This document shows positions 27,924 to 35,667 of a stretch of 64,000 nucleotides of DNA, piece after piece. Position 1 is the stretch's first letter. Every line of letters starts with the position of its first letter. The DNA comes from a virus. The notes under the pieces were generated by a model. It was given only the letters and a program-made list of their open reading frames with translations. It had not been told where the DNA came from and did no database searches. The translations under genes were made by a program, and so were the position numbers. The stretch lies in IMG/VR virus record IMGVR_UViG_3300009093_000035, positions 62,001 through 126,000 of that record. One strand, 5' to 3'.

Positions 27924-29042
27924 TCATTTGATCTCTTCGAAGTCAGCCTTGCCGACGAACCAAGGATCTCGGAAGGGACTGAGGGCCAGATCCTTCGGAA
28001 CGTTCTTGATGCTCTCCTGGTAGGAGAAGATCCGAGAGACGATTGGGACGAAGAGGAACCAATCCGATTGGACTGTAACGGACATTGACGACCCGTAGAA
28101 GTAGTCGTCCCCGTTCTCGTCGTAGATCTCCTCGGTCTCTCCGCCCATGGAGACGTCCTGGATGTCGATCCCCTCTTCGATCAGATTCGGCCGAAGGATC
28201 GCCCAGAGGAACATGGCCGTACTGTCCGAGATCTCCGCCTGAGAGTTCACGTCCCGAGCGACGATGTCGATGTCGACCCCCAACTCCCACTTCCCGCCGT
28301 ACTCCAGGTACGCGGGCTCCCGGATCGCCGAGACGAGGATCGCCCAGCGATCTCCCTTCTTGTATCGATGCCCGAAGACCATGGTGACGCCCGGGATCGC
28401 CTTGTTCATCCCCGAGCGAGGGAGAACCTTCCAGGGTCCTGTGCTAACCCCCGCCGTCCGATAGTCGGCCGAGAGAGCCATGTTGTTTGCCAACGGCGTG
28501 TTAAGGAAGATCGTGGTCTGATCACTCCCCACCACGTAGTCGACCCCTGGCTTCAGTTCGCGGGCGCTGGGCAGCTCGTAGATCCGAAGACTCCCCTCGT
28601 AAGGGACGGCCTGGATCGAACCTTCCGAGTTCGTGGTCATCGTCACCCGCTCGTCTCGAACGTCGAGAAGAGGGTCGATGTAGAACTCATCCTCCGAAGT
28701 CATCTCGCAGTAGTAGACGCCCGGAGCTACGGGGAAGCGTCCCCCGTTGTCCTGGATCGCGATCGCATCCTCTCGAACCCACTCGACCGAAAGGCCCGGG
28801 TACCCGGGGATTCGGGCGAGGGTCACGTACGAGGCGACCGTACCCATGAAGTTGTCCGGAGAGAACTGAACCTTCGTCGCCTGTCCGGTCTTCAGGATGA
28901 TGCCGAACTGTGGGCGCTCTTCGAAGCTGTACTTGCCCTGGATGTTATCTACCAGGTCCTGATACTTCGGGTCGAGAGACCAGAAGGCTCGGAGTTCCTT
29001 GATGAACCGCCTGCGAGTCGCTTCGGTGAGATGGAAGTACAA
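27924..29042 (-). CDS. Probable tail/neck structural protein (372 aa)
   Basis: A mixed beta protein without enzyme motifs, located immediately upstream of the zinc ribbon and sheath. The start is a TTG at 29040-29042; a GGGAGG ribosome site lies five bases upstream and no other start is in reach. The sequence contains extended strands (VEWVREDAIAIQDNGG, YELGVDIDIVAR-like) and ends in VGKADFEEIK. The position fits a tail terminator or neck protein, but this is by location only. Confidence 0.5.
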   Translation of the reverse strand: MYFHLTEATRRRFIKELRAFWSLDPKYQDLVDNIQGKYSFEERPQFGIILKTGQATKVQFSPDNFMGTVASYVTLARIPGYPGLSVEWVREDAIAIQDNGGRFPVAPGVYYCEMTSEDEFYIDPLLDVRDERVTMTTNSEGSIQAVPYEGSLRIYELPSARELKPGVDYVVGSDQTTIFLNTPLANNMALSADYRTAGVSTGPWKVLPRSGMNKAIPGVTMVFGHRYKKGDRWAILVSAIREPAYLEYGGKWELGVDIDIVARDVNSQAEISDSTAMFLWAILRPNLIEEGIDIQDVSMGGETEEIYDENGDDYFYGSSMSVTVQSDWFLFVPIVSRIFSYQESIKNVPKDLALSPFRDPWFVGKADFEEIK

Positions 29043-29055
29043 AGGGTCCTCCCTT
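29042..29055 (-). promoter_or_regulatory. Ribosome site held in a hairpin loop at a TTG start
   Basis: AAGGG (29042-29046) and CCCTT (29051-29055) pair around a four-base loop that reads AGGA on the mRNA. The start codon touches the stem. The Shine-Dalgarno core is therefore presented in, or masked by, a small hairpin. Confidence 0.4.
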
Positions 29056-29086
29056 CTACCGAAGCAAAGACAGGCTATTCCCTAGG

Positions 29087-30115
29087 CTACTCGTCGTATT
29101 CCTGAAGGGCCTGGATGAGGAGCCCGTTCGCGACCGCGTTCAGCTGGTCCGTAGCGAGACGAACCTCGCTCACCTCGATCGGGAAGCGCTTCCGCTTCTT
29201 CTCGAAGACCGAGTTGAAGAACTCCAGGAAGCCCTCCGGCTTCGAGGTTCCGCCGGAGACGATGATGGGGATCGCCTTCGGGATCGCGAACTTCCCCTCG
29301 ATCGACTTGAACTGGAGGGCGATCTGGTCGAGGACGTACTCGACGAGGTTCTTGTAGTAGAAGGTGACCGCTTCCTGCTCCCGACCGACGGGCTTCCTCA
29401 GGTCGATCCCCTTCTCCTTCATGGCGCAGATCCGAGCCGCCGTTGATCCGATCGACTTCGCGGCGCCGTTGTCGATCCAATCGCCTCCGCGAGCGACCGA
29501 GAAGGAGAGACCCTCGACGGTAGTGACAGCCAACGAGACGTTCGTCATGCCGCTCCCGAACGAGAGAGCGATCCCGGAGAAGCCTTCCTTCGCGGTCTCG
29601 GCGTAGATGATCGCGAGGGCCTCGTTCCCGGCATGGGCCGTGTACCCGCACTCGGTGACGATCCGGTCGAAGACCCCCTTGTGGTACACGACATCGCGAC
29701 CGGGCTGATCGACGGGAGCCGCTGGGATCGAGAAGAAGCAGTGCTCCCCCTTCGCCTTCGGATCTCCGAGAACGTTCTTCACGAGAAGACCGAGGACCGA
29801 GAGCGAGTCGATCTCGGTCGAGGAAACGAGACCCCCCGAGAGCGGACGGCGAGCCTCCTTCCCGAAGAGATTCGCCATGTCGAGGGCCGCGTCCCCGAGA
29901 ACGAGGATCTCATCGTCCCTCTCGACGTACGAAACGTTCGAGAGCTTCAACATCTTCTTCGCGTCGGAGGGCATGTCGAGGAACGCGTCGCGCATCCGAG
30001 ACGTGTCGATTCCCTTCGCGCTCTTCCGAGCCGAAACGAGGTTCATCGTCCCGACGTCGAGACCGACCCCGAGGTACTGAGCCGTCTTCTCCGCTGCCGC
30101 CTGCTTCTCAGCCAT
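29087..30115 (-). CDS. Actin-like ATPase (342 aa)
   Basis: Shows the three nucleotide-binding elements of the actin/Hsp70 superfamily: phosphate-1 GLDVGTMN near residue 17, phosphate-2 LSFGSGMTNVSLA near 170, and adenosine motif IPIIVSGGTSKPEGF near 275. The length is close to ParM/MamK-type bacterial actins. No substrate-binding Hsp70 domain follows. It overlaps the preceding gene by eight bases and is embedded in the tail/neck run, unlike phage actins that sit with partition genes. It probably polymerises with ATP. A role in positioning DNA or virions is inferred. Confidence 0.8.
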   Translation of the reverse strand: MAEKQAAAEKTAQYLGVGLDVGTMNLVSARKSAKGIDTSRMRDAFLDMPSDAKKMLKLSNVSYVERDDEILVLGDAALDMANLFGKEARRPLSGGLVSSTEIDSLSVLGLLVKNVLGDPKAKGEHCFFSIPAAPVDQPGRDVVYHKGVFDRIVTECGYTAHAGNEALAIIYAETAKEGFSGIALSFGSGMTNVSLAVTTVEGLSFSVARGGDWIDNGAAKSIGSTAARICAMKEKGIDLRKPVGREQEAVTFYYKNLVEYVLDQIALQFKSIEGKFAIPKAIPIIVSGGTSKPEGFLEFFNSVFEKKRKRFPIEVSEVRLATDQLNAVANGLLIQALQEYDE

Positions 30116-30833
30116 GGTTCTTGTCCTTCTTCTTTCGGGCGTTCCGGAGGGCCGCTCCCGCTTCGTCTACGCTACCGGTCTCGGTGACCGCCTTGTTGGT
30201 CTGAATGTCCTGACTCCCGTCCGGAACAATGTTCGTGGGGATGAACATCTCGTCGGGGGGAGCGTCGAGTGGAGATCGAGAATCACGTTCCGTTGAGACC
30301 GTCACGACTCGATCGAACCGGACCTCCTTCAACGCCTCTTTCACCGCATCGGCTACGGCTGTGGCGATCTCCTCCGTGTTGACCTTCGTAGCCGGTACCA
30401 TCCCCTCGAAAGGCTTCAACTTCTCCGAGAGAACCCGCTCGAAGGACCTCAACTGCTCCCCGAGCTTCTGGACCTCAGTCGAAAGACTCGACACGATCTT
30501 GAGGACGAGCGTCTGATCGGTTGGAACCGGAGCGGGAGCTTCGGGTTGAGGCGGAGGAGGAAGGCCAGGGTGGACCGCCGCACGACTCGCTGCCCTCAGA
30601 TTCGGACTCATCCGAGCGGTTGAGACAGGTAGGGATTCCGGCTTGATGGTGCCCCTCATGATCTTCACCCCCACCACACCCTGAGACTTCAACGACTCCA
30701 GGTCCCTCGACTTCGAGATCGCTGAAAGGGTAGTTCGAAGCCGAGTCCCCTTCGCCATCCGTAGATCGAGGTCCAGGATGTGGGCGGAGTCGCCCAGACA
30801 CACCAGTTCTACTTCTTCGCCGGGGGGGATCAT
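30108..30833 (-). CDS. Unknown protein coupled to actin-like gene (241 aa)
   Basis: The N-terminal about 70 residues form a compact domain (VELVCLGDSAHILDLDLR). A Pro-rich linker follows (PPPPQPEAPAPVP), then a helical region (SSLSTEVQKLGEQLRSFERV) and a charged C-terminus. It overlaps both neighbours: ATGA with the gene upstream and eight bases with the actin-like gene. Tight coupling makes it a candidate filament partner or adaptor for the actin-like protein, but no known partition-protein motif is seen. Confidence 0.5.
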   Translation of the reverse strand: MIPPGEEVELVCLGDSAHILDLDLRMAKGTRLRTTLSAISKSRDLESLKSQGVVGVKIMRGTIKPESLPVSTARMSPNLRAASRAAVHPGLPPPPQPEAPAPVPTDQTLVLKIVSSLSTEVQKLGEQLRSFERVLSEKLKPFEGMVPATKVNTEEIATAVADAVKEALKEVRFDRVVTVSTERDSRSPLDAPPDEMFIPTNIVPDGSQDIQTNKAVTETGSVDEAGAALRNARKKKDKNHG

Positions 30834-31420
30834 TTCAGGGTTCCTTCCAAGATCCTACTGATCGACCGGTTCAGGAACTGATCCAAGCAATCCTTCTGAG
30901 CCCTCCGAAAGGCCCGCTCTATGAAGGTGTGCTTGGCGATTCCGGGGTGGATCCAGGCCTTGTCGGTAGTGAGAGGAGCGGTACGGATGACCACTTTACC
31001 GTCGTCCCCACGAAGAGGAACCTTGTAGACGCCTTGGGCTTGGGTAAGCCACTTCATCTTGTACGGGCCGTTCGTACCTTCTTGGATGAGTCGGATCCAC
31101 GGCCAGGTACAAACGATGTCAATCGTGTTGTCCTTGATCTGGTAGGAGAAGGACTTGAAGAAGTCGTCGGTGACGGGGACCTGACCGGTCTTCGCTGCGT
31201 CCTTCTTCGCTTCCTGACGGATGTACTTCAGAAGACAGCGCCCGAAGAACTGGAGGTCTTTCTTCGTGAGTACGGCTCCGACCTTCCGTTCGAGAGGGGA
31301 GATGTACCTCTTTCGGATCGGGTCGGTGCTGGCGTAGCGAGAGAACGGGGAAGCCGAGGGACTCGTCCCCCGTACCTTCCCGCTCATCTGTACAGGAGCG
31401 CCGGGAACGATGTTGGCCAT
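30830..31420 (-). CDS. Tail completion/gp10-like minor tail protein (196 aa)
   Basis: The C-terminal part, KAWIHPGIAKHTFIERAFRR, resembles the HPG-x-F ending of HK97 gp10-type tail completion proteins. The central KKDLQFFGRCLLKYIRQEAK helix and TWPWIRLIQEGTNGPYKMKW strand also fit that fold. It lies in the neck gene block upstream of the sheath. The ATG at 31420 is the natural start. Its TGA overlaps the next ATG. Confidence 0.6.
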   Translation of the reverse strand: MANIVPGAPVQMSGKVRGTSPSASPFSRYASTDPIRKRYISPLERKVGAVLTKKDLQFFGRCLLKYIRQEAKKDAAKTGQVPVTDDFFKSFSYQIKDNTIDIVCTWPWIRLIQEGTNGPYKMKWLTQAQGVYKVPLRGDDGKVVIRTAPLTTDKAWIHPGIAKHTFIERAFRRAQKDCLDQFLNRSISRILEGTLK

Positions 31421-31423
31421 GGG

Positions 31424-32797
31424 TTAGTAGTTCTGGTTTTCGCCAGTACCCGTACGCCAACGCTGCTGTACCGGACCCGGAACGTTGTCCTTGTTGGTCG
31501 CCTCGGGAAGATCTGCGTCCGGGGTAACCGGCCACGGCGGATCCGTACGAGCGTCGTAGGTCTCGCGGGGCGGGTTGTACGTGTACCGGGTCTGGGGCCA
31601 CGGAAGGTTCGGCGAAGCGATCGTTCCGTCGATCGGGACCTCGTATCGAATGTCCTGAGAGTCGAGGTACTGAATGGTGAAGTGCTGCTGCAGGACGTTA
31701 CCACGATTGGTGGGACGTCGGACCGGCCCGAGCGAGTACCGGTCGTTGTTCTGTTTGATCACGAAGTCGCGCTGGGAAACGATCGGAGTGAAGGTCATGA
31801 ACACGTCGTAGGAGTGTTCTTTCCGCCGTCCGTTCGGTCCCTGAGAGATCTTCCTCTCCGCGTCGTCCGGAGCCATGATGATGTCGTAGGGGCCTTCGAA
31901 GCCTCCCACGAATCCGGTCCCGTAGCAGATCTTGCATCGGCTCGACGGTTGCTTCGAGTAGGCCCGGACGCGCGCATCCAGCTCCAACCTACACTCGCAC
32001 CGACGACCCGCCACCTTCCTCACAAAGAGCTTCACCCGCTCCCCGCCCTCGGTGAGGATCCAGTTGTTCCGGCGAATCGCCTCGCGCCAGATGTAGTCGA
32101 GCTGTTCGATCTGCATGTCCGACGCAGGCATCGTAACATTCAGAGGAGTCTCGACTAGACCTCCTGGAGCGTCATCACTCTCCGCAACCGTAGTGACGCG
32201 GTAGAAAGACTTCTTGTCCACCCCCGGCTGGACGAGGTTCTTCAGGGTGTAGTAGGTCACGAGGACTTCGTCGTCCGGCCCCGTAGGCAACGGGGCGAAG
32301 GCGAAGCGATCGTTCCTGGGGTCGATGTCCCCGGCGTCTCCTAGCGTGATCTCGTTCGAGGGACCGAACACCTCGAAGATACGGGCCGGGACGCCATTGA
32401 TCGTGACGATCACGTCTTCGAGGGAATTGGCCGGGGTCCCTTGGGTCCTCGGCTTGTACATGGGGTAACGAGTCCGTAGCGTCCACCGACGCAGGTTCGG
32501 GGCGTTCCCTCGCGACTGCCATCCCGTATCCCAGGGAATGATCTCCTGGTTCACGAGGGCGACGTCGGTGTAGTCTCGGAAGAAGGTTCCCCCGACCGGA
32601 AACGAGTTCACTCGACGGAAAGGACCGCGGTCGGAGGCGTCCGAACGATAGACGTTCACACCTACGACCGCGTACGAAGAGTTCCCTCCGAGAAGAGAGG
32701 GATCATCCCACCGAATGTCGAAGACACCCTTGTCAAACGGGCTCACCACCATGACGTTCATGGGGGGGAGGGGATACGTGATAGGGTCCCAGACCAT
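31424..32797 (-). CDS. Neck/virion structural protein with Cys-rich knuckle (457 aa)
   Basis: Starts at ATG 32797 (MVWDPITYPLPP), preceded by AAGGG; an in-frame ATG lies seven codons upstream. The first about 220 residues look like a fibronectin-like/virion beta domain (FDIRWDDPSL, VGVNVYRSDASDRGPF). Residues about 285-325 hold RRCECRLE followed by CKICYGTGFVGG. This paired-Cys motif with CYGTGFVGG recurs in neck or tail proteins of SPO1- and T4-like phages and may bind zinc. The C-terminus is Pro/Arg-rich. Confidence 0.6.
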   Translation of the reverse strand: MVWDPITYPLPPMNVMVVSPFDKGVFDIRWDDPSLLGGNSSYAVVGVNVYRSDASDRGPFRRVNSFPVGGTFFRDYTDVALVNQEIIPWDTGWQSRGNAPNLRRWTLRTRYPMYKPRTQGTPANSLEDVIVTINGVPARIFEVFGPSNEITLGDAGDIDPRNDRFAFAPLPTGPDDEVLVTYYTLKNLVQPGVDKKSFYRVTTVAESDDAPGGLVETPLNVTMPASDMQIEQLDYIWREAIRRNNWILTEGGERVKLFVRKVAGRRCECRLELDARVRAYSKQPSSRCKICYGTGFVGGFEGPYDIIMAPDDAERKISQGPNGRRKEHSYDVFMTFTPIVSQRDFVIKQNNDRYSLGPVRRPTNRGNVLQQHFTIQYLDSQDIRYEVPIDGTIASPNLPWPQTRYTYNPPRETYDARTDPPWPVTPDADLPEATNKDNVPGPVQQRWRTGTGENQNY

Positions 32798-32798
32798 G

Positions 32799-32816
32799 GC
32801 TTCCCTTTCGGGAAGC
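32799..32816 (-). promoter_or_regulatory. GNRA-loop hairpin between two in-frame ATGs
   Basis: GCTTCCC (32799-32805) pairs perfectly with GGGAAGC (32810-32816); the mRNA loop is GAAA, a GNRA tetraloop. One in-frame ATG (32816-32818) starts at the 5' foot of the stem and the preferred ATG (32795-32797) lies one base past its 3' foot. The GGGAAG of the stem is also the best Shine-Dalgarno, so folding would compete with initiation. Confidence 0.5.
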
Positions 32817-32825
32817 ATAGGTTGG

Positions 32826-33161
32826 TTAGTGGGTCGGGGCTGTCTGGAGGTTCTTCGACGGCAGGATCACCACCGTCCCGTCCGGGGTCATCTGCCAGGG
32901 TGTCCCCGGCGCGATCCCGAGACGCGAAGCCGCAGCGTTCATGAGGCCCTGAGCCTTCTCCTGAACGTCGCTGAGAGACGTGAGGAGACCGGCCTTCCGG
33001 ACTTCCATCTGACCGATGGTCTGGACCAGCTCCTGGGCCTGGCGGTGGAGTCGGGTGAGGTTCTCCACCTCTTCCGGAAGAAGCTTCTGAGCTTCTGCGG
33101 CGGCCTTCGTCGTGTCGGCCTTCGTCATGTCTTCGGCGGTATTGGGGTTCTCGTTGCTCAT
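32826..33161 (-). CDS. Small helical protein (111 aa)
   Basis: The start ATG 33161 follows AAAGGGA; the frame stays open upstream but there has the Arg/Ser-rich look of a non-coding shadow. The protein is Ala/Lys/Glu-rich with one long predicted coiled coil (EEVENLTRLHRQAQELVQ) and a short C-terminal strand region (WQMTPDGTVVILPSKN). No family recognised. A structural or chaperone-like role in the neck block is possible. Confidence 0.6.
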   Translation of the reverse strand: MSNENPNTAEDMTKADTTKAAAEAQKLLPEEVENLTRLHRQAQELVQTIGQMEVRKAGLLTSLSDVQEKAQGLMNAAASRLGIAPGTPWQMTPDGTVVILPSKNLQTAPTH

Positions 33162-33201
33162 TCTCGTTCCCTTTCCTAGGAGCGAAACTCTACCGACCAG
33201 A

Positions 33202-34683
33202 TCAGCCGTTCGGAAGGACCGGCAGGCCCTTCTTCGGCTTCGCCGGAACCGGAGGCGAGTAGACCCCGATCTTGAAGTCAGGCATACGGAGCGCCTTCGC
33301 AGAGCCGTACAACTCCGAGCCGCACCGCGCCTTCCCCGGCTCTTCCTTGTTGTCATCCGAACAGGAGAGACAACCCGTCGGCGGGCACTCCTCGACCTCG
33401 GTGAACGGAGCGCCCGGGGTCTTCCGAGTGAACATCGGAACGCGATGCCCATGGCACTGGTCGGCGGTTAGGAACTCCTTCCCGATCGATACGCCGGTCT
33501 TGTTGATAACCTCTCCCGCCTCATTCCGGACCATCTTGTACTCGTAGCACGTCGCGTACGTGAGACCGAGTCGCTTCGCCGCCGCCTGATAGAGACGATG
33601 ACCGACGATCCGATACTCCTCGGCGATCGTCTTCTGGCCCCCGATGTTCTCCGTGAACAGGCTCTCGAAGACCTTCCCGCGCTCGTCCCCGAAGCGAGAC
33701 TGAATACGCTTCACCATCGCCGGAGCCCAAGAGTAACCGGCCTCGACGAACTTCACGATGACGTGGTCGGCCCCGGCCGCCCTCAGCATCTCGAAGATCT
33801 CGATCACACCCGTATGGTCCACGACACCGGGAAGGATCGGATTGACCTGGATGGAGACGTAGATTCCGCGCTTCTTCAGCTCGCGGATGTCGTCCATGTG
33901 CTCTTCGAGAGAAGCCGCCCCCGGAGAGAGCTTCTTCCAATCCTTCGGGTTCGCCGTGTTGATCGACTTCTGGGCGTAGCTGTACGGGTTCTTCTGGAGC
34001 ATATCGATCGCCCAGCCCGGATACCGGAGACGCGAAAGGAAGAAGATCGGAAGACCCGCGTCCACGAACGCCTGAGCGCCATGCTGGGTGTTGTGGTAGT
34101 AGTTCTCCAAGGGGAGGAACGGATCCGTGAAGCTGGAGAAGTAGCCGGCCGCCGAGGTCTGCATCTTCCCCAGGGCCTTCTTAACCTGGTCCCCGTAGCC
34201 CATCGGGACGCTCACGAGCCCGGAGCCTCGGTAGCCCTTGAAACCGGAGTTGATGTAGCAGAAGGCGCAGCCCACCGTACAGAAGCCTCCGTACGGCTGG
34301 GTGAGGATCGCGTCCGTGAAGCACGGACGGTCTCGAACCCCCTTCGGTTCGGTCTTCGCCTTGTACCAACCCTGGAGCGGGCGCATCGCGTCGATACGGA
34401 TGTGTGGGATCGGATCGAGGAAGACCTGAAGGACGTGCTTGTCTTCGTCCTTCGCGCCCCGGACCATCCCGATCCTCATCTTCCGGGACCGTAGGCCAGT
34501 CTCGGGCTCGACCTCGATGTCCCCCGCTACGTCCTTCGGCTCGGGACGCATGAAGAAGTCGTAGGCCTTCCTAGTGCTCTCCGCGACCCCGCCGGTAGCC
34601 AGCGCCACCTCGTCGGCGACCGCCTCTTCAGGGGTCTCTTCGTCGGCGTTGTTCTCATCCAGCCACGTCAGGATCTGGTCCAT
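33202..34683 (-). CDS. Radical SAM enzyme (493 aa)
   Basis: GGFCTVGCAFCYIN gives C135-x3-C139-x2-C142, the ligands of the 4Fe-4S cluster of radical S-adenosylmethionine enzymes. A TIM-barrel pattern follows (SFTDPFLPLE, FFLSRL, YVSIQVNP, DHVIVKFVEAGYSW), closest in style to spore-photoproduct-lyase-like members. A C-terminal cluster, ECPPTGCLSC and ARCG, could hold a second metal site. ATG 34683 has TAGGAG upstream. It directly follows a gene of the amino acid:DNA transferase family, so a step in thymidine hypermodification is a reasonable inference. DNA repair of the photolyase type is the main alternative. Confidence 0.8.
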   Translation of the reverse strand: MDQILTWLDENNADEETPEEAVADEVALATGGVAESTRKAYDFFMRPEPKDVAGDIEVEPETGLRSRKMRIGMVRGAKDEDKHVLQVFLDPIPHIRIDAMRPLQGWYKAKTEPKGVRDRPCFTDAILTQPYGGFCTVGCAFCYINSGFKGYRGSGLVSVPMGYGDQVKKALGKMQTSAAGYFSSFTDPFLPLENYYHNTQHGAQAFVDAGLPIFFLSRLRYPGWAIDMLQKNPYSYAQKSINTANPKDWKKLSPGAASLEEHMDDIRELKKRGIYVSIQVNPILPGVVDHTGVIEIFEMLRAAGADHVIVKFVEAGYSWAPAMVKRIQSRFGDERGKVFESLFTENIGGQKTIAEEYRIVGHRLYQAAAKRLGLTYATCYEYKMVRNEAGEVINKTGVSIGKEFLTADQCHGHRVPMFTRKTPGAPFTEVEECPPTGCLSCSDDNKEEPGKARCGSELYGSAKALRMPDFKIGVYSPPVPAKPKKGLPVLPNG

Positions 34684-34718
34684 CGAGTTCTCCTAGAGCG
34701 ACACCACGAATAGGGCCT

Positions 34719-35657
34719 TCATTGACCACACAGAAACACACGACCTTCGTCTCGGTAGATGGTCTTATGACCTTGACGTACCCCGGTCCAGTCGTTGAAC
34801 TCCCCCAACCACTCTTTGGGGAAGACTCGCGCTCGCGCTTTCCAGAAGGGGGACGTCTCGACCACATCACTCTGAAACGGAATTCCAGCTTGTCGAGCCG
34901 GAAGATGGGTCATCTGAAGATCGATGTCATGACCACAATAGTAGTGGCCCTTGCACAGAGAGTTGAAGTCGCACAAGGCCGTCTCCAACTGATCGAGCCC
35001 GGAGAAGGCTACCCCGGCCGTCCGAGAATCTTCGAGGAGAGCCCTCTGGAGCGAGAGATTTGTCGCGCACTCTTTCCAGGACTGTCCGGTGAGACGAACC
35101 ATCCCAGGGATCGGACCCGCGGTCTCCGACCCACCTCCGACCCCTAGGTCTGAGGCCGTGATCGGAAAGTCGTGGACGTGAGCGAGTAGGTCTGCGAGCT
35201 TGTACGAGGACCAGGGACCCGCGTGGGGGATCTTCTGGAACCCCTCGCGAAGCGAGTCCCACCCTTCCGGTCCGCCGGCCTTCGTCAGCCCTTCCAACCA
35301 AGAGGAGAGGTTCCCTCCCGAGGCCTCCAGAACCTTCTCCAGATGAGCCAGAGATAGGAGGTTGCCACGGAAACCTCAACGCTCTGTCCCCGTGGAGAGT
35401 CCTTGAACCTTCTCAGGAGACGGCAACGCCGGGTCTGGGTACAAGTCCCAAACCCGGCTCGCCGAGCCCAAAGAGTACCACGTCACGTAGAGGAGCGTCC
35501 GCCAGAGAGACCTCTCTTTGTCGAGGCCTTCGGCTTGGTAGATCTCCTTCAGCAGCGGGTACGTCGGATCGAGATCTCCTGAGGAGAGCTGGCCGTTCGC
35601 GAAGATACAGAAATCCGCGAAGAGCTGCTTCGCCTCAGGAGCTATCGCTTCCGTCAT
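34719..35657 (-). pseudogene. Amino acid:DNA transferase-family gene split by in-frame TGA
   Basis: Two open stretches in one frame, 35376-35657 (93 aa) and the remainder to 34719, are separated only by TGA at 35376-35378. Read through, they give one protein of about 312 residues. Its features are FADFCIFANGQLSSGDLDP and LLYVTWYSLGSA in the first part, then GPWSSYKLADLL (about 146) and LETALCDFNSLCKGHYY plus CGHDID (about 222-250). These match the family first named alpha-glutamyl/putrescinyl thymine pyrophosphorylase, now known to include amino acid:DNA transferases that build hypermodified thymine. The context ER-stop-GFRG suggests an Arg CGA changed to TGA. It may be a dead gene, a readthrough product, or two subunits if the second half restarts internally. 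Confidence 0.65.
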
Positions 35658-35667
35658 CCAGCGTACG

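Noticed and set aside
35297-35380. Frameshift in the transferase-family gene
   Set aside because: Both halves are in the same frame; only a TGA separates them, so it is a nonsense codon and not an indel.
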